From assembly GCA_039029355.1 (NCBI GenBank), contig JBCCGI010000089.1, forward strand, positions 1 to 32,206: a stretch of DNA of 32,206 nucleotides, given 5' to 3'. This DNA comes from JBCCGI01 sp039029355. Lineage in GTDB: Bacteria > Planctomycetota > UBA1135 > GCA-002686595. The notes under the pieces were generated by a model. The model was not told the origin of the DNA. It did not search any database and saw only the letters and a list, made by a program, of their open reading frames with translations. The translations under genes and the position numbers were made by a program. Within the stretch, counting starts at the first letter, position 1, and every line of letters begins with the position of its first letter. Shown one piece after another: positions 20,714-29,676 of the stretch.

Positions 20714-23417
20714 TGTTCCTGAGCCCGCGCGCGATCCCGCGCACCGTCTGCACGAGCAGGCGCTCGAGCGCTCCGTCCTCGCGCCCGCCCGCGCGCCAGC
20801 GGCGCAGCGCGTCGACCTGCAGGATGCTCATCGGGTCGACGTAGGGATTGCGCAGCCGGACCGAGCGCTGCAGGGTCGGGTCGCGCTCCAGGAGCTCGTC
20901 CGCCTCGCGGAGCTCGAGCACGCGCTGTACCGCGCGTTCGTGCTCGGCGCGGATGTCGGGGAACAGCCGCGCTCCGACCTCTCCCGCCAGCTCCGCGTAG
21001 CGCGCGGCGATCGTCAGGTCGCTCTTGGCCAGCACCATCTCGACGTCCGCGAGCAGCGTCGCGAGGAACGGCCAGTCGCGCGCGGCGCGGCGCACGGCGT
21101 CGATTCCGTGCGCTTCGACCGCGGCCTCGATGCCGGATCCGATTCCGAACCAGCCCGGCAGCACCGCGCGGCACTGCGTCCACGCGAAGACCCACGGGAT
21201 CGCACGCAGGTCCTGCACGCCGCGCATCTCGCGGCGGCGCGCGGGGCGTGAGCCGATCGCGATACGCTCGATCACGTCGATCGGCGTCATGCCTTGGAAG
21301 AGCGCCGGGAAGTCCGCGTCGTCGTGGACCAGCGCGCGGTAGCGCGCGCGGCTGGACGCGCTGAGCGTCTCGGCGATGGCGCGCTCTTCGTCCGTCGCCG
21401 CGCGGGCCGGGTCGCCGCCGGCGGTACGCTCGAGGAGCGCGCCGAGCGTGACCTCGAGCGTGCGCGAGGCGATGCCGCGCAGGCCGAACTTGGAGCCGAT
21501 GATCTCGCCCTGCTCGGTCGAGCGGGCGTGGCCGTTCAGGGCGCCCGGCGGCGCCGCCAGGATGCCGGCCCGGGGCTTGGAGCCACCGCGGCTCAGCGAG
21601 CCGCCGCGACCGTGGAAGAGCGTCAGCCGCACGCCGAGCTCCTCGGCGACCGCGACCAGCCGCTCCTGCGCGCGGTCGAGCCCGACGCGCGAGGCCGCGA
21701 TGCCACCGTCCTTGTTGCTGTCGGAGTAGCCCAGCATCACCATCTGGCGCCCGCCGCGCGCGGCGAGGTGGCGTGCGTACAGCGGGTGCTCCACCAGCGC
21801 GCGCAGCACGTCGGGACCGGCGGCGAGGTCGTCGACGGTCTCGAAGAGCGGCGCCACGTCGAGCGGCGCGTGCCCGTGCTCGGCCGCGAAGCCCGCCGCG
21901 CGTGCGAGCAGCAGCACCGCGAGCGCGTCGTCGGGCCCCTGGGCCATCGAGATGATGTAGGGGCCGAGCGCGCGCGCGCCGTAGCGCTCGCGCGCCTCGG
22001 CCAGGGCGCGGAACACCTCGAGCGAGCTCGCGAGGGCGCCGTCCGCGGGAGCGTCGGGGAGCGGGGCGGTCAGCGCGGCGGTGATGCGCGCCGCGCGGTC
22101 CGCGGGCGCGCGCTCGGCGAAGCCGTCGTCGCCCAGGAGCGTCCCGACCACCCGGCGGTGCAGCTGCGCGTCCTGCCGCACGTCGAGCGCGGCCAGGTGG
22201 AAGCCGAACACGTCGACGCGCCACAGCGCCCGGCGGACCAGCGCCAGCCCGGCGCGCGAGCCCCCGTGGCGCGCGAGGCTCGCGGCGACGAGCGCGAGGT
22301 CGGCGCGCAGCTCGTCGGGGGGGCCGTAGCCGCGCTCGTCACCGCGGCCCTTGTGGGCCAGCCGCGCGTCCATCAGCCACAGCAGCCGCCGGTAGGGCAT
22401 GCCGGCGTAGCGCGCCGGGATCGCGTCGGCGTCCTCGGGGAGCAGCGTGGCATAGCGGTCCGCCCGCTCGAGCACGGCCGGGTCGACGTGGACCCGGCTG
22501 CTGGTCTGGGAGAGGTGCTCGTGCAGCCCGCGCAGCTCCTCGCGATAGCGCCGCAGCGCGAGCTCGAGGTGGCGCGCGAGCGTCGCGCGGATCGTGCCGG
22601 CGCCGACGCTCGGGTTGCCGTCCATGTCGCCGCCGACCCACGAGGAGAAGCGGACGACCGGGCGCTTCACCGGGATGCGCTCGTCGTAGGCGAGGGAGAG
22701 CGCGCGCTCCAGCTCCTCGTGCAGGGCCGGGACGATCCGGTAGAGCACGTCGGACAGGAAGAAGAGCACGTGCTCGACCTCGTCGGCCACGGTCGGCGCG
22801 CCGGGCAGCTGCTCGGCCGTCTGCCACGCCGCGGCCAGCTCCAGGGCGATGCGATCGTCCAGCTTGGCGCGCGCTACCGGATCCAGGACGTCCTCGTGGA
22901 AGCGCTCGACGAGCGCGCGTCCGAGGCGCTGTTCCTTCTTGAGGAGCGTGCGGCGCACGGCCTCGGTGGGGTGGGCGGTGAAGACCGGCTCGACCACCAC
23001 CTCCGCCAGGGCGGCCGCGACTTCGTCGGCCGGCGTGCCGCGGCGCGCGAGCTCCTGCGCCACCGCGCGCAGGCTCCCCGGCTGGGCGGCGCCCTCCTGC
23101 AGGTAGTCGATTCCGCGCCGCAGGCGGTGGACCTGCTCGGCCATGTTGACCGCGCCGAAGTACGCGCCGAAGGCGCGCACGACGTCGAGGGCCTGGGCCG
23201 GCGAGAGAGCCGCGAGCTGCTCGCTCAGCTCCTCCTCGGCGCCCGGAACGCCGCGCCGCCGGCGCCGGGCCGCGAGGCGCGCGCGCTCGACCGATTCGTA
23301 CACGCCGGGGCCGGCGAGCTCGCGCAGCAGCTCGCCGAGCAGTGCGCCGAGCCGGCCGACGTCGCGGCGCAGGGGGCGGTCCTTGGGAGCGAAGCGGATC
23401 TCGCCTTCGGAGCTCAT
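20706..23417 (-). CDS. ppc: Phosphoenolpyruvate carboxylase
   Basis: 903 aa, full length for the family. It makes oxaloacetate from phosphoenolpyruvate and bicarbonate to refill the citric acid cycle. Catalytic His149 is in FTAHPTEAVRRT (147-158). Other marks are WVGGDMDGNPSVG, GYSDSNKDGGIAASR (active-site Lys), HGRGGSLSRGGSKPR (glycine loop), EQGEIIGSKFG, IPWVFAWTQCRAVLPGWFG and the C-terminal GIARGLRNTG. In the glycine loop SKPR stands where many enzymes have GPTH, so it belongs to a divergent branch. ATG 23417 is preferred: it matches the family start and lies 7 bases after a TACACT box. A much longer open frame upstream runs antisense to the sigma-fusion gene and is not part of ppc. Confidence 0.95.
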   Translation of the reverse strand: MSSEGEIRFAPKDRPLRRDVGRLGALLGELLRELAGPGVYESVERARLAARRRRRGVPGAEEELSEQLAALSPAQALDVVRAFGAYFGAVNMAEQVHRLRRGIDYLQEGAAQPGSLRAVAQELARRGTPADEVAAALAEVVVEPVFTAHPTEAVRRTLLKKEQRLGRALVERFHEDVLDPVARAKLDDRIALELAAAWQTAEQLPGAPTVADEVEHVLFFLSDVLYRIVPALHEELERALSLAYDERIPVKRPVVRFSSWVGGDMDGNPSVGAGTIRATLARHLELALRRYREELRGLHEHLSQTSSRVHVDPAVLERADRYATLLPEDADAIPARYAGMPYRRLLWLMDARLAHKGRGDERGYGPPDELRADLALVAASLARHGGSRAGLALVRRALWRVDVFGFHLAALDVRQDAQLHRRVVGTLLGDDGFAERAPADRAARITAALTAPLPDAPADGALASSLEVFRALAEARERYGARALGPYIISMAQGPDDALAVLLLARAAGFAAEHGHAPLDVAPLFETVDDLAAGPDVLRALVEHPLYARHLAARGGRQMVMLGYSDSNKDGGIAASRVGLDRAQERLVAVAEELGVRLTLFHGRGGSLSRGGSKPRAGILAAPPGALNGHARSTEQGEIIGSKFGLRGIASRTLEVTLGALLERTAGGDPARAATDEERAIAETLSASSRARYRALVHDDADFPALFQGMTPIDVIERIAIGSRPARRREMRGVQDLRAIPWVFAWTQCRAVLPGWFGIGSGIEAAVEAHGIDAVRRAARDWPFLATLLADVEMVLAKSDLTIAARYAELAGEVGARLFPDIRAEHERAVQRVLELREADELLERDPTLQRSVRLRNPYVDPMSILQVDALRRWRAGGREDGALERLLVQTVRGIARGLRNTG

Positions 23418-23424
23418 GGGGCGC

Positions 23425-23430
23425 AGTGTA
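23425..23430 (-). promoter_or_regulatory. Leaderless-type -10 of ppc
   Basis: TACACT ends 7 bases before ATG 23417 on the minus strand. No clear -35 is seen 16-18 bases further upstream. Confidence 0.45.
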
Positions 23431-23518
23431 CCGGGTGCGGGGGGCCGTCCGGGATGGCGCTCGGCCGGGCGGCGACGCGAAAAACCCGGAGGCCCTGCGA
23501 CGATTCCGGAGGCCGCGG

Positions 23519-23524
23519 TATCTC
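23519..23524 (+). promoter_or_regulatory. Leaderless-type -10 of the sigma-fusion gene
   Basis: TATCTC ends 7 bases before ATG 23532. The -35 is weak (CTGCGA, 18 bases upstream). The intervening CAGGGG is a poor SD match. Confidence 0.45.
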
Positions 23525-23531
23525 CAGGGGC

Positions 23532-26102
23532 ATGGGCGACGCGGACGCGACGATCCACGAGCTGCTCGAGCACGCCGGCTGGCTGCAGGAGCTGGCCCGC
23601 CGCATGGTCGGCGAGGCGGGGGCGGACGACGCCGTGCAGGAGGTCTGGCTCCGCGCGGCGCGCCGGCCGCCGGGAGAGGTCCGCTGGCCGCGGGCGTGGC
23701 TCGGCGCCGTGCTGCGGAGCGTCCACCTGCGGCGGCTCGCGCGCGGCGACGCGGCGGCGGCGCGCGAGCGTGGCGCGGCTGCCGCCGAGGCGCTGCCGTC
23801 GGCCTCCGAGCTGACCGAGCGGGCCGAGGCCCAGCGCTGGCTGGTCGAGGCCGTGCTCGCGCTCGACGAGCGCACGCGCCACGCGGTGCTGCTGCACTTC
23901 TTCGAGGGCCTGAGCGCGGCCGAGATCGCACGGCGGGGGGCGGAGCCCTCTTCGACCGTGCGCAACCGCATCGCGCGCGGGCTGGTCCAGCTGCGGGAGC
24001 GGCTCGACGCGCGCCCGGGCGGCCGCCACGCGTGGCTGCCCGGACTGACCCTCCTGGCGGCGCCGGAGCGCGGCGCCCTTCTCTCCACCCCTTGGACCGC
24101 GGGCCTCGGCGCCGCGGGGACGTTCGCGATGGGAAAGCTCGTGGCCTCGGCGTTCGTGCTGGTCGCGCTGGTCGCGGCCGGCTTCTTCCTCCTGAACGAG
24201 CCTCCGGCGACCGAGCCCGCGGGCGAGCCGGCGACCCAGGCGTCGCTCCCCGAGCCGGCGCCGCCGGCCGACGGGCCCGGAGACCCGCTGGCCGCACCGG
24301 TCACCGCCGCGTCTTCCGGCGACCGGCGCGTCACGGCCGAGCCGTCCGCCGCGCCCACGGCCTTGCCGGCCGAGACGGAGCCGCCCCCGCCGGCGCCGGG
24401 GACCGTCTTCGGTCAGGTGCTGGACCCGGACGGCCAGCCCGTCGCGGGCGCGACGGTGTACGAGGGAACGCTCGGCCAGGTCGCGATGAGCCTGCGGCGC
24501 CCGGAGAACCCGCGTCGGCCGAGCGTCGAGAGCGACGCCGCGGGACGCTTCGCGCTCGCGCTGGGGGAGCCGCGCGGCGTGGTGCTGAGCGCGTGGGCGG
24601 ACGGCTTCGCCGCGAGCGCCGAGCTGGCGCTCGACCTCACCGACGCCTCGTCGGGCGAGGAGTGCGTCCTGCGCCTGCGCGCCGGCGCCAGCGTCAGCGG
24701 GACGGTCTACGGCATCGACCGCCAGCCGATCGGCGGGCGCATGGTGCAGGTCGCGAGCCCCGACCTGGGCGAGTTCCGGACGGTGCTCACCGAAGGCGAT
24801 GGGACGTACGAGCTGCACACGCTCAACCCCGGCCCCTGGCGCGCGGCCACCTACCCGTCCGACGACGAGCTCGCCGACGCCGGCAAGTCCGGCGGCACGA
24901 TGGCCGCCATGTCGTATCTGGAGCAGGCTGAGTTCACGCTCGAGGACGGCGCCGCGCTGGTCGTGCCGCTCGGCTTCGTCGACGTCGACGCCCCGCGCGT
25001 GCACGGCCGGCTGCTGCGCGACGGTGAGCCGGTCGGCGGGATGATGCAGTGGTACCCGGCGGCGCGGCCGATGGAGAAGAAGGTCTCCAGCGCCGACTCC
25101 GAGGGCCGCTTCGAGGTCGATCTGCCCGAGCCGGGCGCGTGGGTCGTGCACGCGAACATCGTCGGCAGCTCCAGCCGCGGGCTGCGGCGCACGCTGGAGC
25201 TGGCGCCGGCGGCCGACGAGGAGATCGAGCTCAACCTCGTGGGGGCGGAGCTCGCGGGGCGCGTCGTCGACGTGCAGGGCACGCCGGTCGCGGGCGTGCG
25301 GGTCGAGCTGCGCGTCGTCGCGGGAGCGCCGCACCAGCCCGACCCGACCCTCGGCGGAGACTCCGCGCGCAGCGGGGAAGACGGGCGCTACGCCTTCGAG
25401 CTGCTCGCGCCGGGCACCTACGTCGTCGTCGCCCACGGGAGTGCGCCCGACGCGGGCGACGCGCTCGGCCGGCTGCTCGGCGCGGCCGTGTCGGACCCGC
25501 TCGAGGTCGCCGGCGAGCGCTCGATCGAGGCCCCCGACCTCGCGGTCCCCGACGGCGTCTGCCTCGACGTCCTCGTGCGCGACGCCACCGCGCGCGCCGT
25601 GTCGGGAGCGAGCCTCTACTTCCACGACGCGCAGGGCCGCCCGCTGAACCCGGCGACCATGTCGCGGAGCGCGAGCGACGGGTCGGCGACCTCGCCCGCC
25701 TTCGGCCGCGGCCGCGTCTGGGTGACGGCCGTGCACCGCACCGGGGCGAGCCCGACCGCGGCGGTCGACGTCGACCCGGGTGCCGGCGCGCCGGACGCGG
25801 TCGAGCTCGTCCTCGGGCAGGCGCACTGGATCGAGCTGGACGCGGGCGCGGGCTGGGTCGATCCGACCCGCGACCACGTGTCCGTGACCGACGCGGGCGG
25901 GCGGCGTTGGGCCGGCCTGGTCGACATCCGCAGCCTGTTCGAGGCGCGGCCGGGACGCGACGTGCCGCGGCGGCCGCTCTTCGGTCCGCTCCCCGTGGGC
26001 AGCTATGCGGTCCGCGTCGAGCGGCCGGACGGGGCGGTGCTCGAGGGCGCGCTCGCCCTGACGGCGTCGGCGCCGGCGGTCTCGACGCTCGCCGTGCGCT
26101 GA
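23532..26102 (+). CDS. ECF sigma factor fused to TM helix and beta-sandwich ectodomain
   Basis: 856 aa. Residues about 5-72 are a sigma-2 region (LARRMVGEAGADDAVQEVWL, PRAWLGAVLRSVHLRRL). Residues about 95-160 are sigma-4 (LDERTRHAVLLHFFEGLSAAEIA, then STVRNRIARGLVQLRERL, the DNA-binding helix). After a short link comes one TM helix at about 203-221 (VASAFVLVALVAAGFFLL), a Pro/Ala/Thr-rich linker to about 298, and five CarboxypepD_reg-like repeats (GQVLDPDGQPVAGA; GTVYGIDRQPIGG; GRLLRDGEPVGG; GRVVDVQGTPVAGV; a last one near residue 675). The orientation implies a cytoplasmic sigma factor tied to an outside sensor or adhesion module in one chain. No frameshift or internal start separates the parts. 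An intrinsic terminator follows immediately. Confidence 0.88.
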   Translation: MGDADATIHELLEHAGWLQELARRMVGEAGADDAVQEVWLRAARRPPGEVRWPRAWLGAVLRSVHLRRLARGDAAAARERGAAAAEALPSASELTERAEAQRWLVEAVLALDERTRHAVLLHFFEGLSAAEIARRGAEPSSTVRNRIARGLVQLRERLDARPGGRHAWLPGLTLLAAPERGALLSTPWTAGLGAAGTFAMGKLVASAFVLVALVAAGFFLLNEPPATEPAGEPATQASLPEPAPPADGPGDPLAAPVTAASSGDRRVTAEPSAAPTALPAETEPPPPAPGTVFGQVLDPDGQPVAGATVYEGTLGQVAMSLRRPENPRRPSVESDAAGRFALALGEPRGVVLSAWADGFAASAELALDLTDASSGEECVLRLRAGASVSGTVYGIDRQPIGGRMVQVASPDLGEFRTVLTEGDGTYELHTLNPGPWRAATYPSDDELADAGKSGGTMAAMSYLEQAEFTLEDGAALVVPLGFVDVDAPRVHGRLLRDGEPVGGMMQWYPAARPMEKKVSSADSEGRFEVDLPEPGAWVVHANIVGSSSRGLRRTLELAPAADEEIELNLVGAELAGRVVDVQGTPVAGVRVELRVVAGAPHQPDPTLGGDSARSGEDGRYAFELLAPGTYVVVAHGSAPDAGDALGRLLGAAVSDPLEVAGERSIEAPDLAVPDGVCLDVLVRDATARAVSGASLYFHDAQGRPLNPATMSRSASDGSATSPAFGRGRVWVTAVHRTGASPTAAVDVDPGAGAPDAVELVLGQAHWIELDAGAGWVDPTRDHVSVTDAGGRRWAGLVDIRSLFEARPGRDVPRRPLFGPLPVGSYAVRVERPDGAVLEGALALTASAPAVSTLAVR

Positions 26103-26132
26103 CCGCCCGTGCGGACCGGGGGGCGGGTTTTT
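26103..26132 (+). terminator. Intrinsic terminator after the sigma-fusion gene
   Basis: CCGCCC (26103-26108) pairs with GGGCGG (26121-26126), followed by G and five T (26128-26132). It starts directly after the stop codon. The best intrinsic terminator seen in the window. Confidence 0.7.
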
Positions 26133-26178
26133 CTCGGGATCGCTGTCGCTCCCGCGGCGGAGTGCCGCGATTGGGGAG

Positions 26179-27873
26179 ATGAAGGTCCTCCTCGCCGGCC
26201 TCGGGCTGCTCTCCTCGCTCGCGTTGCCTTGCCGGGGGAGTGCCTCGGCGCCTGCCCCGCTCCCCCCCCGGCCGAGTAGCACGGGCGGCGAGCTGCCCGA
26301 ACCCGGCCTGCCGCCGGTCCCGTTCCCGCCGGGCAACCCGATCACCGCCGAGAAGGCGCTGCTGGGCAAGGCCCTCTTTTGGGACGAGCAGCTCTCCTCG
26401 TCGGGAACGGTGGCCTGCGGGACCTGCCACCGGCCGGAGGGCGGCGGCGCGGATCCGCGGTCGCTCACCGCGGCGGGCTCGACCCACCCGGGGCTCGACC
26501 TGCTCTTCGGAGGCGACGACGACGTGGTCGGTTCGCGCGGCGTGATCCGACAGCTGGCGGACGGCGCGTACGCGCCCGACGAGCTCTTCGGCCTCGTACC
26601 GCGGGTCACGCGCCGGCGCGCGCCGTCGGCGATCAACGCGGCCTACTCGCCGACGCTCTTCTGGGACGGGCGCGCGGGCGGGATGTTCTTCGACCCGGTC
26701 ACGGGTCAGGAGCTGCTGGCCGACGGCGCGGCGCTCGAGTCCCAGGCGAGCGCGCCGCCGGTCTCGCCGGTCGAGATGGCCCACGAGGGCGAGGACTGGA
26801 CGAAGGTCGCGGCCCGAATCGAGGCCGCGTCGCCGCTGCGGCTGGCGCATGACGTGCCGTCCGAGCTGCAGGGGTTCATCGCGGGCAAGACGTATCCCGC
26901 GCTCTTCGCGCTCGCGTTCGGCACGCCGGAGGTGACGCCCCAGCGGATCGTCCTCGCGCTCGCCACGTACCAGCGGACGCTGGTGTCGGATCGCTCGCGC
27001 TTCGACGACTTCCTCGCGGGGGACGCAAGCGCGCTCACCGCGCAGGAGCAGACCGGCCTGGACGTGTTCTTCGACGCGGGCAAGTGCCACGAGTGCCACG
27101 GCGGGTCGCTGCTGACCGACCACGGCTTCCACGACATCGGCGTGCGTCCCGACGCCGAGGACCTGGGCCGCGGGGCGGTGACGGGGCTGCCCGAGGACGC
27201 CGGCCGCTTCCGAACTCCAGGCCTGCGCAACGTCGCGCTGCGCGCGCCGTACTTCCACAACGGGCGCCTCGCGGACCTCGGCGACGTGGTCAAGTTCTAC
27301 GACGAGGGCGGCGACTTCGAGGCCGACGAGCTGATCGTCCCGCTCAACCTCAGCCCGTCGAAGCGCCTGGCGCTGGTGGCCTTCCTCGGCACGCTGACCG
27401 ACCCGCGCGTTGAGAACGGCGAGCCGCCGTTCGACCGGCCGGCGCTCTTCAGCGAGTCGGCGGCGTTTCCGCAGCTCCTCGGCGCTGGCACGGCGGGGCA
27501 GGGAGGTCTCGTCCCCGAGACCATCGCCGTCGAGCCGGCGACGGTGGACAACCCCGCGCTCCGGCTCGGCGTGCGGGGCGCGCTCGGCGCCGCGCCGGGG
27601 GTGCTGGCCATCGACGCGGCGCTCGCGCCCGCGCCCTGGACGCTGGCGGGCGCCGAGGTCTTCCTCGCCGCGAGCCCCTTGCTGGTCGCCTCGGTGGTGG
27701 GCGCGCTCGACGGCGCGCCCGATGCGGGCGCGGGCCACGCGACGCTCACCTTCGACCTGGCGACCGCCGCGCCGCCGGTCGGCCTCGAGCTTTTCCTCCA
27801 GTGGTTCGTCCTCGACCCGGGCGCGCCCGCCGGCCTGGCGAGCTCGGCGGCGACCCGGGTCACCCTGTTCTGA
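26179..27873 (+). CDS. Di-haem cytochrome c peroxidase/MauG family protein with C-terminal beta domain
   Basis: 564 aa. A signal peptide (1-24) directs export, needed for haem attachment. Two CXXCH haem sites are present: C80-G-T-C-H84 and C303-H-E-C-H307. Family motifs LLGKALFWDEQLSSSGTVAC, FWDGRAGG (161-168), FRTPGLRNVALRAPYFHNG (344-362) and VVKFYDEGG (370-378) match bacterial CCP/MauG enzymes, which reduce peroxide or carry out radical protein modification. The family normally ends near residue 410; residues about 440-564 are an extra beta-rich domain ending LFLQWFVLDPGAPAG, shared in style with the next gene. It is followed 33 bp later by a copper radical oxidase. GGGGAG abuts the ATG. 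Confidence 0.9.
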   Translation: MKVLLAGLGLLSSLALPCRGSASAPAPLPPRPSSTGGELPEPGLPPVPFPPGNPITAEKALLGKALFWDEQLSSSGTVACGTCHRPEGGGADPRSLTAAGSTHPGLDLLFGGDDDVVGSRGVIRQLADGAYAPDELFGLVPRVTRRRAPSAINAAYSPTLFWDGRAGGMFFDPVTGQELLADGAALESQASAPPVSPVEMAHEGEDWTKVAARIEAASPLRLAHDVPSELQGFIAGKTYPALFALAFGTPEVTPQRIVLALATYQRTLVSDRSRFDDFLAGDASALTAQEQTGLDVFFDAGKCHECHGGSLLTDHGFHDIGVRPDAEDLGRGAVTGLPEDAGRFRTPGLRNVALRAPYFHNGRLADLGDVVKFYDEGGDFEADELIVPLNLSPSKRLALVAFLGTLTDPRVENGEPPFDRPALFSESAAFPQLLGAGTAGQGGLVPETIAVEPATVDNPALRLGVRGALGAAPGVLAIDAALAPAPWTLAGAEVFLAASPLLVASVVGALDGAPDAGAGHATLTFDLATAAPPVGLELFLQWFVLDPGAPAGLASSAATRVTLF

Positions 27874-27906
27874 GCTCCTCCTCCCCGACACCGTCCGAAC
27901 CGAACT

Positions 27907-29676
27907 ATGAACCCGAGCCTCTCCTCCTGCGCCGCGCTCGCGGCGCTCCTTGCCGCGTCTTCGACGTCCCTCTTCGCGCAGGCCAGCGTGAAGGGCACCT
28001 GGGAAAGCCCGGTCGAGCTGCAGATCGACGGCGTGCACGCCGCGCTGCTGCCGACCGGGAAGGTGATCTACTTGCCGCACCGCTACAGCCCGTCCGGCCT
28101 GACGACCGCCGCGGTGTTCGATCCGCTGCAGCCGGGCGGGGTGCTCTACTCGGCCTTGCCCAGGAACTTCTTCTGCGGGGGGCACAGTCAGCTGCGCGAC
28201 GGGCGCATGCTGTTCCTCGGCGGCGAGACCTCGAAGGGCGCCGGCGGCCTGCAGCACACCGCGTACTTCGACCCGTGGACCGAGACCTGGACGCAGCTCC
28301 AGAACCTCAAGCGGCGCCGCTGGTACCCGTCGGCGATCCTGATGGGCGACGGCCGCGTGGGGGCCTTCGGCGGCATGTCGGAGGCCGGCGACGACGACCC
28401 CGACAACACGATCGAGTACTACGACCCGGACCTCGGCACCTGGGCCCTGGCCGGCGGGCAGAACATCCCCGGGCAGTTCGAGGAGGCCTACAACCGCCTG
28501 CACCTCCTGCCCGACGGCAAGGTCTTCCAGTCCGGCCACCTGCCGCAGACCTACCTCTACGACCCGGTCGCCAAGACCTGGGCCTTCGTGGACACGACCA
28601 ACCTCGGCAAAGCGCGCGGGGATGGCGGGTCGGTGCGCCTGCAGGACGGGCGCATCCTGATCGTGGGCGGGCAGGACACCCTGACCATCTTCAAGAGCGC
28701 CGAGATCATCGACCTCGACCAGCCCTCGCCGCAGTGGACGTCGGTCGCCGACATGAGCGTGCAGCGGGCCTTCTTCAGCACCGTGCTGCTGCCCGACGGC
28801 AACGTGCTGGTGGTGGGCGGCGACGAGACCAGCGGCGGCCTCGCGTGGACGCCCGAGCTGTTCGACCCCGCGACTCTGACGTGGTCGCAGATGGCGCCGC
28901 ACCAGGTGCGCCGCGGCTACCACTCGACCGCGATCGTGCTGCCGGATGCGCGCGTCCTGTGCTCGGGAGGGGAGGGGCAGAAGGGCCCCGGCCTCTACGA
29001 GGAGTCGGCGGAGTTCGAGATCTGGAACCCCTACTACCTCTTCAAGTCGCCGCGGCCGGTGATCACTTCGGCGCCCGCCGAGGCGGGCTACGGGCAGCAG
29101 GTGCAGCTCGGCTACACGTCGTCGGTCCCGGTGTCGCACGTGGTGCTGCACCGGTCGGGGAGCAGCACGCACTCCTTCAACTACAACCAGATCAGCGTGC
29201 CGGTCGACTTCGACTCGGTCGGCGCGGGCACCGTCTCGTTCACCGTGCCGAACAACCCGAACGCGCTGCCGCCGGGCTACTACCTCGCGTTCCTGATGAA
29301 CGCCGACGGCGTCCCGTCGGTGGCGCCGTTCGTGCGCATCGACGAGCCCAGCGGGCCGACGCTCACGGCGACGGGCCTGGTGGCCGGTGGGTCGGCGACG
29401 CTCTCCGTCGCGGGCGCGACGCCCGGCGGGCTGGTGGCGATCGCCTACTCGCTGACGGGCCCGGGCCCGCTGCAGGTCGGCCTCGCGTGCGGCTCGGTGC
29501 AGATCGAGCTCGGGCTCCCGGTCCTGCTCGGCGCGCCGAGCGCCGACCCGGCCGGCGACGCCTCGATCCCCGGGATCGCGGTCCCGCCCGGCATCAGCGG
29601 CCTGCCGATCTGGTTCGACGCGCTGGACCTCACGGACTGCTCCTCCACGAACGGCGTGGCGGCGGTGATCGGGTGA
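27907..29676 (+). CDS. Galactose/glyoxal oxidase-like copper radical oxidase
   Basis: 589 aa, secreted (signal peptide to about AQA, 24-26). Kelch-type blades run from about 40 to 380 (ARVLCSGG, GRILIVGG, GNVLVVGG), followed by the GO-like E-set domain (about 382-478). All copper-site residues of galactose oxidase can be matched: C90 (NFFCGGHSQL) for the Tyr-Cys crosslink, Y140 (RRRWYPSA), Y338-H339 (RRGYHSTA) and H422 (SSTHSFNYNQ). It should oxidise an alcohol or aldehyde with O2 and release H2O2. Residues about 484-589 form a C-terminal beta domain (ATGLVAGGSATLSVAG, IPIWFDAL-like end) common in secreted planctomycete proteins. It lies between a di-haem peroxidase and a YtkA-like lipoprotein in one operon. 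Confidence 0.88.
   Translation: MNPSLSSCAALAALLAASSTSLFAQASVKGTWESPVELQIDGVHAALLPTGKVIYLPHRYSPSGLTTAAVFDPLQPGGVLYSALPRNFFCGGHSQLRDGRMLFLGGETSKGAGGLQHTAYFDPWTETWTQLQNLKRRRWYPSAILMGDGRVGAFGGMSEAGDDDPDNTIEYYDPDLGTWALAGGQNIPGQFEEAYNRLHLLPDGKVFQSGHLPQTYLYDPVAKTWAFVDTTNLGKARGDGGSVRLQDGRILIVGGQDTLTIFKSAEIIDLDQPSPQWTSVADMSVQRAFFSTVLLPDGNVLVVGGDETSGGLAWTPELFDPATLTWSQMAPHQVRRGYHSTAIVLPDARVLCSGGEGQKGPGLYEESAEFEIWNPYYLFKSPRPVITSAPAEAGYGQQVQLGYTSSVPVSHVVLHRSGSSTHSFNYNQISVPVDFDSVGAGTVSFTVPNNPNALPPGYYLAFLMNADGVPSVAPFVRIDEPSGPTLTATGLVAGGSATLSVAGATPGGLVAIAYSLTGPGPLQVGLACGSVQIELGLPVLLGAPSADPAGDASIPGIAVPPGISGLPIWFDALDLTDCSSTNGVAAVIG

Noticed and set aside
21294..23531. Plus-strand open frame running into the sigma-fusion gene
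   Set aside because: It is antisense to ppc and has no family resemblance. The protein proper begins at ATG 23532, which has a -10 box 7 bases upstream.
20706..26636. A continuous minus-strand open frame of almost 2000 codons
   Set aside because: Only the part from 23417 down matches PEP carboxylase. The rest is antisense to the sigma-fusion and peroxidase genes and is low-complexity Arg/Ala/Gly sequence expected from high GC.
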